Shown: positions 19,123-28,800 of the stretch, one piece after another | How positions within the stretch are numbered: the stretch's first letter is position 1 | Layout: the number at the start of each line of letters is the position of its first letter | NCBI GenBank assembly: GCA_028280485.1 | Contig: JANQLS010000039.1 | Span: 62,001-126,000, forward strand | DNA: 64,000 nucleotides | DNA from: Planctomycetota bacterium | GTDB lineage: Bacteria > Planctomycetota > UBA8108 > JACQVS01 | Reading direction: 5' to 3' | Made by a program: the position numbers and the translations under genes | The notes under the pieces: generated by a model | Database searches by the model: none | Told to the model about the DNA's origin: nothing | Seen by the model: the letters and a program-made list of their open reading frames with translations, nothing else

Positions 19123-22100
19123 TTATTTATTCTTCTTCACCGCTGCTTCCTGAATCATTTTAAGGTATCTTGCCGCCCCCTGCTTCACCCGTTCGTCGCG
19201 ATGTTCGACGAGGGGCTTGAGTTGTTCCGCGTAGGGAGTAGGGTCAATTTCTTGAAACGCCAACATCAATCCCCGGAGGCGATGAGGGTAGAGGTTCTTT
19301 TTGTCTGCCCAGGTTTTTTCTAATTCAGCCTTAGCAGCACTTAAGGTTTCTTGAGGTATGCCCGGCTTGTTGATTAAATTAATCAATTGAAGGTGAGCGT
19401 ATTTATAACTTTCTTTCTCGCTATTCTTAAAGAACGGGCTTAACTCTTTTATCTTACCGATAAATTCATTTCCGCTGACGAACTCTTTGTAAGTCTGGCG
19501 TTGAAGCTTTCCCTTCGCACTTCCCTCACCCCAAACCCTTAGGATGTGCACTCTGTTGATATAACTGTCTGGTAAATCTTCAGCTTTAAAATAATTATAA
19601 ATTTGGATCAGCTCTTTCTCAGGCCGATTTTTGTCGGCCGCGGCGTTCATCACTTGAGTGAACTCTTCACTTGAAAGCGTCTTTTTGTTGAGAAACGAAA
19701 GAACTTCATCGAAAGAAATATCTAAATCGAGTTCATCGACAGGGACTTGATTCAAATGCATGTACTTAAATAAATCGGCGTATTCAGCAGGATTAACTTT
19801 TTTAAATGCTGACTCTATCGCTACTTTAACAAGAGCGGTATGTTCCCAAGACACCCCGTTGTAGTAAGGCCCATCAAAATTAGGGCGACTCTTCCACCAT
19901 GTGATTCCATCCCAAGGTGCCTCTCGATGGTAGAGCCTAAATAGAGCCACAGTGATCAGTTTGGCGAGATGTTTATCGCTAGTGGATTCAACTTTCCGAG
20001 CCAAGCCCGCGACCACTTTCTCACTATGAATCAATTGCAAGCCACGTAAGGCAGCTTCCCGATGATTAGGAGCATCAAGTTTAGCCAGTAATAGATCGAC
20101 TGCTTTTAATTTCACCACCGCTTGAAGAGCTGTATGTGAAAGCACTCCATGAGGCTCTGATCCATATTCCAAATCCGTTGATTCGTCTGCCTCTTCTTGT
20201 TCTTCAACGATCAGTTTCTCACTTTTAGCTATCGGAAAAATGGCTTCAGCAGCCGCAACATCCCCTGAACGCGTGAGGGCAACAACCGCTCTTAACTGCA
20301 CACGGGGGTTCTCATCTTTTAATGCTTGAAGGAATAGCTTTTTACTTTGGGAATCGATTTCGGAAGCAACATCACCTAATGCACGAACGATGAATTCCCT
20401 CAGCTCTGAGACTTCGTAAAGCCCCTTAAGAGCTGAATGAGATTTGGCTCCATCGATTTGCTTGAGCGTCATCACGGCGGCAACCCGTGCGTACAAGGGA
20501 AGTTGATCACTCTTTGCGATCTTTAAAAGACCATCAGAAAAAATAGACTTCTGGCCTCGAGTTACCATTTCTCGCATCGCATTCATACGAGCAACCTGAC
20601 TACGGCTGGCAAGGTGAATGAGAAGATCCTTATCGCTGACATTGTTGATGTCAGGATATTTCGCCGCCTTTGAATTATCTTTGGGCTGAATGAGGTCAAT
20701 CCGCCCGAAAGGTCTATTACTAAATCCGAATCCCCCACCCAACCAAGAAGCACAATACATCCGAGAAAAACCATCGATATCGATGTCGGTATTTTTGGGC
20801 GAGTTCATAAATGGATCTTGTTGAATTTGATAACTCGCCTCGAAAGGCTTTCGTCGATGGAGGGCTAAACCCGTATTGAAATCACCCGAGTAGAGGGCAT
20901 CCCCAAAATCTTCAGGGTATCCAGGTTCATGAAGATAATACATCCCGGTTCCAGCCCCACCACCGTAGTCTGCTAGAGACTGTAAACTCTCATGACTAAA
21001 ATTTTTGAAACGGTCGGGGTAACCCAAGTCAGCAAACTCAATCAAGTGATGTAGGCGAGTCCCCCAGCCTCCCCCGTCATTGGTGTTGTCGCGTGCGAAT
21101 AAATTGAGATAAGGATCAACGGCAAGATCGTAAATATTCCGCGTCCCGGTGAGGAGTACACTGAGTTGACTTCCATCGGGACGTACTCTCAGGACTCCAC
21201 CACCATAGAGCGTGGCTTGAGATCCATCCGTACCCGTGGCTTCAAAACAGCCTTGATCACCGATAGCTAAATAGAGCCAACCATCGATACCCATGCGTAC
21301 GCCATTCGGCCCATGGTTAACCTCGGCGACCTCCAAGGCTTGCCCCAATTGAGTGATTAGAACTGAACTCTTGTCAGCGACACCATCCCGATTGAGGTCT
21401 TGATAAGCCATCAAATAAGGAGGCTGAATCAAGTACAAGATATCGTCGACATAACAGCTTCCTCGGGGAGAATCGATACCTTCGACAAAATTGCTGAATT
21501 TGTCGGCAAGTCCATCCCCGTTAGTATCCTCACAACGAATAACCTTCCCCGCTTTCCTTCCTACCTTCGATATGCCGTTGACATCACAACTCACAAAGAC
21601 GACCCCCTCGGGAGAAACAGAAAGACCGGTGGGTGCCGTGATGTGCTTCTGGGTCACAAAGGTCGTTTGAGTGAGACCTTCAACCATCGGGTCCTGGTTT
21701 GAGGAACGACTTTTGGAGTTTTTCTTAGAATTTGATTTAGGCTTAGGTTTTGACTTAGGCTTGGGTTTTTGATTTTTAGATGCCTTTTTCCACACTGCCT
21801 CATTCCACTTAATCGATGCCTGTTTTTTGGTGTGAAATAGAACCTTAGAGGGAATTGGGCTTTCCTTCTTACCGGGTGGAGTCCAATAAGCAATACAAGC
21901 CGCACCACTGTCAGCTTCCAAAAAATGAATTTGAATTCGATGGGTTCCTTTGGTGAGCTTAACTTTACCAGAAACCTTTTTCACACTATGAAGCCCCCAG
22001 TTATCGACCACTCGCTTGCCGTTGATATAAAGACGAGAACCATCATCGGAAGCAGTAGCGAAGGAATAAGTACCAGGGGTTGAAACTTTCAATTGACCCG

Positions 22101-22341
22101 TCCAGCGAACAAAGAAGTTGTCCGAGAGTTTTGAGCCATAAAACTCTTTACTTGTATTTTTGAAATGGACATCTTTATCGATACGAACGAGAAAGGGTGA
22201 ACCTTTAGGTACTTTATCATCCTTGGAGTAGGGCTTGTTGATTTGAAAATATTCTCCCACAAGACCCGATTTAAGATCGTTTGCAGTCGATAAATCTTGC
22301 TGACTTAATAAAAGTACAAGCACTAATAAGAATCTAAACAT
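19123..22341 (-). CDS. PA14 domain plus PVC beta-propeller plus HEAT-repeat protein
   Basis: The protein is 1072 residues with a signal peptide at 1-20. An N-terminal PA14 domain (about 25-175) includes GTYSFATASDDGSRLYINGK and GTHRIQIHFLEADSGAA; PA14 is typically a carbohydrate-binding module. A Lys/Pro/Ser-rich linker near 190-215 leads to a sorbosone-dehydrogenase-like propeller (about 225-560; GLSVSPEGVVFVSCDVNG, GPNGVRMGIDGWLYLAIGD) and then HEAT repeats to the end. Unlike the protein at 15539, it has no CxxCH and lacks the cytochrome module, so electron transfer would need a partner. It is convergent with that operon. Confidence 0.9.
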   Translation of the reverse strand: MFRFLLVLVLLLSQQDLSTANDLKSGLVGEYFQINKPYSKDDKVPKGSPFLVRIDKDVHFKNTSKEFYGSKLSDNFFVRWTGQLKVSTPGTYSFATASDDGSRLYINGKRVVDNWGLHSVKKVSGKVKLTKGTHRIQIHFLEADSGAACIAYWTPPGKKESPIPSKVLFHTKKQASIKWNEAVWKKASKNQKPKPKSKPKPKSNSKKNSKSRSSNQDPMVEGLTQTTFVTQKHITAPTGLSVSPEGVVFVSCDVNGISKVGRKAGKVIRCEDTNGDGLADKFSNFVEGIDSPRGSCYVDDILYLIQPPYLMAYQDLNRDGVADKSSVLITQLGQALEVAEVNHGPNGVRMGIDGWLYLAIGDQGCFEATGTDGSQATLYGGGVLRVRPDGSQLSVLLTGTRNIYDLAVDPYLNLFARDNTNDGGGWGTRLHHLIEFADLGYPDRFKNFSHESLQSLADYGGGAGTGMYYLHEPGYPEDFGDALYSGDFNTGLALHRRKPFEASYQIQQDPFMNSPKNTDIDIDGFSRMYCASWLGGGFGFSNRPFGRIDLIQPKDNSKAAKYPDINNVSDKDLLIHLASRSQVARMNAMREMVTRGQKSIFSDGLLKIAKSDQLPLYARVAAVMTLKQIDGAKSHSALKGLYEVSELREFIVRALGDVASEIDSQSKKLFLQALKDENPRVQLRAVVALTRSGDVAAAEAIFPIAKSEKLIVEEQEEADESTDLEYGSEPHGVLSHTALQAVVKLKAVDLLLAKLDAPNHREAALRGLQLIHSEKVVAGLARKVESTSDKHLAKLITVALFRLYHREAPWDGITWWKSRPNFDGPYYNGVSWEHTALVKVAIESAFKKVNPAEYADLFKYMHLNQVPVDELDLDISFDEVLSFLNKKTLSSEEFTQVMNAAADKNRPEKELIQIYNYFKAEDLPDSYINRVHILRVWGEGSAKGKLQRQTYKEFVSGNEFIGKIKELSPFFKNSEKESYKYAHLQLINLINKPGIPQETLSAAKAELEKTWADKKNLYPHRLRGLMLAFQEIDPTPYAEQLKPLVEHRDERVKQGAARYLKMIQEAAVKKNK

Positions 22342-22563
22342 TATTCATTCCAGCTTGACAACAGATCATTAAACAGAGTTGAGAACCATCGCTGAGCCTT
22401 AGGATTAAAAATCCTTGAGAACTTCCTATTGACTCCACCAAAGCTCATTCCCAAACTGTATCTAATCTACAAGTAGAACTGTGATTTTTTCAAGCCCAAC
22501 TAGCCAATATCCGATCGTCTTTAATTGAGTAAGCCCCATTTAAAGCCATGCTGCTCCGTCAGG

Positions 22564-23688
22564 ATGGTTAGATCATTAAGGATAAGAAGAGTGCCCAAGA
22601 CACCGAGAACATTCGTTTTTGCATTTATTAAGCTCAATCCGCTACTGAGCCTATTGATACTATCGAGTTGTTCCTTCACTTCCGAAGACTGGGGACATCG
22701 CTACCGACAAATCGATTCTGATGAACTTCTTCCCCTAACCAGTACAAAACTCAATGTCGATTCTCTCGGATTCCAGGGAGCCCTCCACAACAATATCTCC
22801 AACAAAGATCGACAGGGAAGCGGCTTTACGCCTCTCACCCTCAAGTCTTATCCCCAAACCAACATTTTTCGTGACGATGCAGTAGGCCTCAATTTTGAAC
22901 ACATTTTCAATGGAGCAAAAGAACAGAGAGACATCTCTATGTTCACTCCACGTAAAGATCCCTGCTACATTCAGCAAATTGAGAATAATCACTTTGAAAT
23001 TTACTGGCCCGCTGAAGGATCAAAGTGGGGCATGGAAGCTCGAATGATTTACGATTTATCGGTTGAAGGTCAAATCGACATCGTATTTGAGTGCAGACCC
23101 AAAAAGGAGATGTATCCTCAAGGTTACGCCGCCATGATGTGGGCTTCCTACATGAACAGAACTTATGATCGTAAGATTCACTTCTGGGGGGAAGAAGGGG
23201 ATAAAACAGGCTGGATCGCTTTTGGGGAAGGAGAAGGAAATGACATCGAAGTGGGAACAGTCTCTCATGTCGGGGTTCCAGACCTCACCTACGAAGAGGG
23301 AGCCCAAACGCTCAACCTCATCGAGCATCCCACAAAAAAATTCATTACTCCTTTTTACTTCAACTTCATCGATGGCGATCACAACTTAGATACAAAGGAC
23401 GACAAGTTACTCTATCTCGTCCTTTTCGATCAGACCGACTCCATTCGATTTGCGATGTGGAATTTTTATCGAGATAAAACAGGCAGCCCCGACACCCACA
23501 GCCCCGCGTGGGATTGGCAGTATGTGATTCGCAATCCAAAAATAGATAAAGTCTACCGCTATCGCACTCGGATCGTGATCAAGCCTTATAAAAACCGAGA
23601 TCAAATTTGGGAAGAATATAAGAAGTGGCGTGATGAATTAGGAGTGAAGTTACCTAAGAGACCGCCAGAGTCAAGATTCATTGAGTAA
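22564..23688 (+). CDS. Lipoprotein of unknown function
   Basis: The frame is open from 22525. ATG 22564 gives 374 residues, and GTG 22591, with AAGGA eight bases upstream, is an equally good start. A hydrophobic segment ending in LSSC is a lipobox, so the mature protein is probably a membrane-anchored lipoprotein. The body is rich in Trp, Tyr and acidic residues with conserved-looking stretches (EIYWPAEGSKWGMEARMIYD, GYAAMMWASYMNR, TPFYFNF); it reads as a beta-sandwich such as a carbohydrate-recognition protein, but I do not recognise a family. It lies 330 bp upstream of a sulfatase on the same strand, which fits a polysaccharide context. Confidence 0.7.
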   Translation: MVRSLRIRRVPKTPRTFVFAFIKLNPLLSLLILSSCSFTSEDWGHRYRQIDSDELLPLTSTKLNVDSLGFQGALHNNISNKDRQGSGFTPLTLKSYPQTNIFRDDAVGLNFEHIFNGAKEQRDISMFTPRKDPCYIQQIENNHFEIYWPAEGSKWGMEARMIYDLSVEGQIDIVFECRPKKEMYPQGYAAMMWASYMNRTYDRKIHFWGEEGDKTGWIAFGEGEGNDIEVGTVSHVGVPDLTYEEGAQTLNLIEHPTKKFITPFYFNFIDGDHNLDTKDDKLLYLVLFDQTDSIRFAMWNFYRDKTGSPDTHSPAWDWQYVIRNPKIDKVYRYRTRIVIKPYKNRDQIWEEYKKWRDELGVKLPKRPPESRFIE

Positions 23689-24017
23689 GGCTTTAACGTT
23701 TAATTACTGAAACAATTCATTCTTTCTAATATCAACAAATAGAAATTCGCTGAGTGGATGGGACTCGCTCCCTTTGTTAGGAGTCTTTCTTCAAATCCTC
23801 AATCTTAGTAACGATAAGTTTGGATATCACTCCGTAAAGATAAACGTCATTGCTATCTGGAATTCATTGTGCTGAAATTAAGTATATTGAATGCTTCGTT
23901 TCAAAAATAAACGTGAACATTTTAATTCATTCTTATATTTCAGCAGGAACGAATCATTAAGGTCACCCAATATCATTTCTCTACGAAGGAACTTCGTTAC
24001 ATCACGGCTTATCTATT
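23689..24017. other. Intergenic region upstream of sulfatase, nothing clear
   Basis: This is AT-rich. It presumably contains the sulfatase promoter, but no convincing -35/-10 pair, operator repeat or hairpin terminator was seen. A short open frame at 23891 overlaps the sulfatase start and shows no protein-like features. Confidence 0.4.
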
Positions 24018-25409
24018 ATGTTGAAATTCAAATTCCTCATAGCTTTTCTTCTGGTCTCCTTAAACTCAATCGCACAATCTGAAGATCGCCCCAACATCAT
24101 TTATTTGATGACGGATGATCAAAGGTTTGATTCTTTGGGAGTCATGGGGAATAAAATCATTCAAACCCCTCATATCGATAAGATGGCTGAGCAGGGAGTT
24201 ATCTTTGACAATGCTTTCGTTACGACCGCCATCTGTATGACCAATCGTGCTTGTGTCTTTACGGGTCAATACGCGGCTCGACACGGCATTTGGAGTTTTA
24301 ACAAGGATCTTACACCCCAACAGTTATCTCAAACTTACATCGGTAAGCTTCACGCTGCGGGCTACCGAACGGGATTCATAGGGAAGTGGGGAGTGGGGCA
24401 TCCGAAATCTGCAAATTCGATCCTTGATTTCAATCGAGGTTTCCCCGGGCAAAGTAAGTTCTTTGAAGACCTCAAAAATAAAACGGGGCGCCACTTAACC
24501 GCCCGAATGGGCGATCAAGCATTAGAGTTTTTAAAGGGTTGTGACCAGAAGAAACCTTTTCACTTATCGATCAGCTTCAAAGCCCCACACTGCCAAGACT
24601 CAAGGGATATACTTTCAGATCAATTTCCTCCTGATCGTTCCTTAGAACATCTATATAAAGATGTGATCATCCCGAAACCCTATACTGCTAGCTCTGAGTA
24701 TCACGATCGCATGCCGGACTTTCTCAAAAACAGCATGAACAGAGATCGCTGGGCCGTGAGGTTTCGATCACCGGCAAGATACCAAAAATCCGTGAAAGAC
24801 TATTATCGTCTGATCACTGGGGTCGACTTAGTCGTCGGACGTATTCGCGCGAGCCTCAAACAGTTAGGTTTCGATAAAAATACCATCATCATTTTTACTT
24901 CCGACCATGGCTTCTTTTTAGGTGAGTATGGATTTGCCGGAAAGTGGACCCCACATGAAGTTTCCATCAGAGTTCCTCTAGTTATTTATGACCCAAGGAA
25001 AAGTCCTAAGGTAAAAAGACGATCCGAAATGACATTAGCCATCGACATGGCTCCCACCATTTTAGATTTCGCAAACATTAAACGCCCTGATCGGATGCAA
25101 GGAATGAGCCTGCGCTCATTAGTTGCCGGCTTAGAACCGGAAACTTGGCGCAAATCTTTTTTCTACGAACACTGGTTTACAGCTGGTGGTCGGATTGTTC
25201 CCTCTGAGGGAGTTCGGGATCAACGTTGGAAATACGGCCGTTACTTAGTTCCTGGAAAATTGATTGAAGGAGATGCTCGTTGGGAGGAGCTATTCGACCT
25301 CAAAACAGATCCCAACGAAACGGTGAACCTCGCCCAGCACCCTGCTTACAAAGAGATCTTAGAGCAAAAACGAAAGCTTTGGCAACGCTGGAGGAATCAA
25401 GCTAAATGA
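24018..25409 (+). CDS. Sulfatase (arylsulfatase family) with atypical C-x-T-x-R motif
   Basis: The 463-residue exported enzyme has a signal peptide ending near residue 20 (LNSIAQ). It shows the sulfatase N-terminal signature RPNIIYLMTDDQRFDSLG with metal ligands D33/D34. The active-site segment is CMTNRACVFTGQYAARHG with C73 as the residue to be converted to formylglycine. Later motifs are IIIFTSDHGFFLGEYG and GKWTPHE. The usual consensus is C-x-P/A/S-x-R; here position 3 is Thr. It likely removes sulfate esters from algal polysaccharides, as planctomycete sulfatases do. No maturase gene is in the window. It overlaps the next small lipoprotein gene by ATGA. Confidence 0.93.
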   Translation: MLKFKFLIAFLLVSLNSIAQSEDRPNIIYLMTDDQRFDSLGVMGNKIIQTPHIDKMAEQGVIFDNAFVTTAICMTNRACVFTGQYAARHGIWSFNKDLTPQQLSQTYIGKLHAAGYRTGFIGKWGVGHPKSANSILDFNRGFPGQSKFFEDLKNKTGRHLTARMGDQALEFLKGCDQKKPFHLSISFKAPHCQDSRDILSDQFPPDRSLEHLYKDVIIPKPYTASSEYHDRMPDFLKNSMNRDRWAVRFRSPARYQKSVKDYYRLITGVDLVVGRIRASLKQLGFDKNTIIIFTSDHGFFLGEYGFAGKWTPHEVSIRVPLVIYDPRKSPKVKRRSEMTLAIDMAPTILDFANIKRPDRMQGMSLRSLVAGLEPETWRKSFFYEHWFTAGGRIVPSEGVRDQRWKYGRYLVPGKLIEGDARWEELFDLKTDPNETVNLAQHPAYKEILEQKRKLWQRWRNQAK

Positions 25410-25699
25410 TTTGGAAATCATTAACCTTATTCTTCATTCTCACCTTTACCGTGGGATGTCACTGTCAAGGCCAACGAATATCAAAAGAGAATTCAGACGC
25501 CCACTCAAATCAGAAGAGTGCAAGACAACTCCGAGAAGAATTGGAAAGCATCGCTAATAAATTAAATGAAGCAGAAGAAATCATCGACCAAGTAAATGCC
25601 GATCAGGAGCTAATAAAAAGTAGTATTCGTACTCTTCAAAGCCGTAAAGAAGAATTGGAAAAAGAAATTCAGGAGCTACCGAAGAACAAAGTACGGTGA
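25406..25699 (+). CDS. Small coiled-coil lipoprotein
   Basis: This 97-residue protein is translationally coupled to the sulfatase by an ATGA overlap. The leader ends in TVGC, a lipobox, followed by CQGQ. Residues about 38-95 form a continuous amphipathic helix with heptad spacing (ARQLREELESIANKLNEAEE onward), reminiscent of Lpp-like murein lipoproteins. It probably sits in the cell envelope. No family name can be given. Confidence 0.7.
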   Translation: MIWKSLTLFFILTFTVGCHCQGQRISKENSDAHSNQKSARQLREELESIANKLNEAEEIIDQVNADQELIKSSIRTLQSRKEELEKEIQELPKNKVR

Positions 25700-25876
25700 G
25701 ATGGCTATTGAAACCCATCCTTGAATTGCCTTTAAATGGTCTTGGGTCTAATATTATACTATCTGGAGAAATCGTTGTTAGATTCCCTTTACAGTACGGG
25801 GAATCCCGATTCTCTGCAATCCACGAAGTAGCCGCTAATATCATTCAATAAAGCACTCTAACTCATTTATCTATCA

Positions 25877-28800
25877 ATGCCATTTAAGGTTATTTTTAAA
25901 CTAACTCGAGCTCTACACTTAATTTTACTTCCACTCCTCGTCTCTTTCCAAACTAGGGCTGTTGATCCACCGATGGATGTTCAATGTATTGGCATTGAGC
26001 CTGGAAAATACATCATTCGCTTTTTAGGAGAAGGCGCTCCAATTCTTTATGAACTTGGGCGGCGTCATCCCAACGACGAAAATTTTACAACTTTGGGCAC
26101 TGTCGGCCCCATCACCCTAAACAGTAAAGATCAGTACCGAGGTGAATTTTTAGACGACCCCGAAAACTTTTTATACGAATATCGAGTTAGAGCAGTCAAC
26201 CCGGAAATCGAAGGAGACGTCTCAGCTTGGTCTCCTATCATGAGAACTCCAACGTTTGAAGAAAGCGAAAATTTTAGAATTTTCTTCAACGAAATCGGCT
26301 GTCCTCCCAATGATGATGGCTCAGAGAACTGCATTCAATCGAGTGTAGAAGATGGAGATGGTAATAATCTTCTCGCATTACAAATACTATCCTACTTAGA
26401 AGGTTCGTTACTTAGATTTGCTCAATTGGGCTTCAATACAAATATTTCTGCTCCATTTTCTGCTGATAAATATCCTGCCAACTTAAAACAGTGCGATGGA
26501 GTAGGTTGCGCACGACCTTGGGGTATCGGATTATCACCCGATGATTTCCTGACCTATAACAGTCAAACCAACACAGGAACTGCAGCGACCCTTTCCATCA
26601 CTCTCCACGAACTCTTTCATATCATTCAAGGCATCAACGGTATTGGTGACGTCAACGATCCGCTAAAAGGCTGGATCCTTGAAGGTCACGCACGAGCACT
26701 TCAAGGATTGATGTGCGTACCAACAGATGTAGATAACTGCGAAAACTTAGATGATGAGAATTCAGATTCTTTTAGAAGCCAAATCGTCAATTATTTTGCT
26801 AACGCAAACATACCCATCAATGACTCCGGATGTGAAGGATCCGCCTCGCCCTCGGGCGCTTGCGGGTACAATGCATCCTTATTTTGGTTCTTTATGTGTG
26901 AACAATATGGATTAACCAATAGCGAACCAGAACGAGGGATCGATTTTTTAGTTCAATTTTATCAACATGTTGACGCCGGGGACGGCATCGACATTATCAA
27001 CGAAACCTTAGCAGCCTTAGGTCATCAAGATGACTTTAGAGATGCCTTTAAAAATTTTGTAACTCTCAATATCTCAAAAGATCTAACCAATGCCGACCCG
27101 AGCCATCGCTATATCGATGAAACAGTAAATTCAGTTCCCGCAGTTCTCTCTCAAAATTTAGCTCTCAATGGTAACAATCAATTGGGTCCTCTTAAATCAG
27201 ATGTAAGACATTGGGCTGTTAAGTACTATCAGGTCACTTTGGATAATTCAGATCCGACGAACCTTGTGCCTTCAGTCGATATCAACATCAATGTTGAAAA
27301 CGGAAACCCAGCCTATTTTGGAATCATCGCATCTAACAATGAACAAGTCGTGGGAAACATATCCCGGCACGTAGGATATTCAATATCAAGCACGATTATG
27401 AATACCTTGGCTCAACCCATCGATAAGGTGATGGTCGTTGTGGCAGGATTAGAGCAAGACGTAAACTTTAATATTTCCGTCAATGCAACGAATCCTGTTT
27501 TAAAAATCTTATCCCCCACTCAATCCTCTCCAGCTTATGTAGGATTAGCTAATGATCCCGAAAAGTTTATTTTAAGTTTAGAAGTTTTAAATCCCGATGG
27601 GACTGGATTAGAAGGCTTAGACATTAATTCACTGAATATGCTTGTCGGCTTTGAGCCCATTATCAAAATTATTCAAAGCGTTTATTTAGGAGGCGGGCAG
27701 TATTGGCTGGTCGTAAGAGCGCCCCACCAACCCAGCCTATTGGAACCGGCTCCCCCTCCCCCGATCTTTAATCTTATCGTCCTCGATGAGACTATTGGCG
27801 ATGCTCAAATTGCTGCCGTAACGTACGGCGACGATCCTCTCCCTAATTCAGCAAATGCTCTCGTCATCGACCGCTCCGCAAGTATGTTTGAGTTAGCTTC
27901 AAAAAATCTCGGAGCAAGAGCAGCCGCCAAGGCGTACGTAGATTCATTTAAAGTTGGAGATTATTTTTCTATCGCCTCTTTCACAGGAGCCGGAGAAGCT
28001 GGAACTTGCAGCTCAGAAGGCAATTTCGGGATGGCCCCTTGGTTTTTCCTCAATAGGGATATCTCATTTGTTGAGATCAATACAATTACCAGCTTTCCCG
28101 AAGCAGGATCCTCTTCAATAGGACTGGGTCTATCCGAAGGTCTTGGGCAATTTGTTTCAATTCTTCCCAACCTCAGCGATGAAACCTTAGACATGTTTTT
28201 ATTGAGTGATGGGCTTAATAATTGTGGCGATACCATTGATGATTTTATGGAAGTCTACAACCAGCGTGTCGAGGATGGCTTGAAGGTTCCCGTGATCCAC
28301 ACCTTAGCCATCGGTCCCGATGCTAATCGCCCCGACCTCGAAGAACTGGCTAAAGACACTGGAGGGGAATATTCCTTTGTTAGCGATTTCGAATTGCCAC
28401 CGCTGAACAACAAAGGATTAGGATCGAGCGATGGAGAACTGGATTACCTTTGGAACATCATCGACAGCCATCGCTTCACAGCCGAAATCATTCGGGGAGA
28501 ACAGCGCATCATCAAAAAGAGAGATGGGGGAACTCCAGGAGAACGAGAGCATATCTTTGTCATCGATCAGGGAACCAGAGAGCTGATCTTATCCATAAGT
28601 GGTACTCCCCAAATTCCGAATATTGACATAGAAGATCCTAGTGGTGGAACAAATTACCAACCCGATCTCACCAGCCCAATCACAACGACTTTTAAAATCA
28701 TCGAACCTCCCCCCGGATTCTGGACTGTTACTATCTCTTCACCATTATGTGATACATGCCTCGTACCTGACTATTTCATTGAAGCTGCAGTACAAAGCTC

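Noticed and set aside
23891..24082. Short plus-strand frame before the sulfatase
   Set aside because: It overlaps the sulfatase start in another phase and has no recognisable motif.
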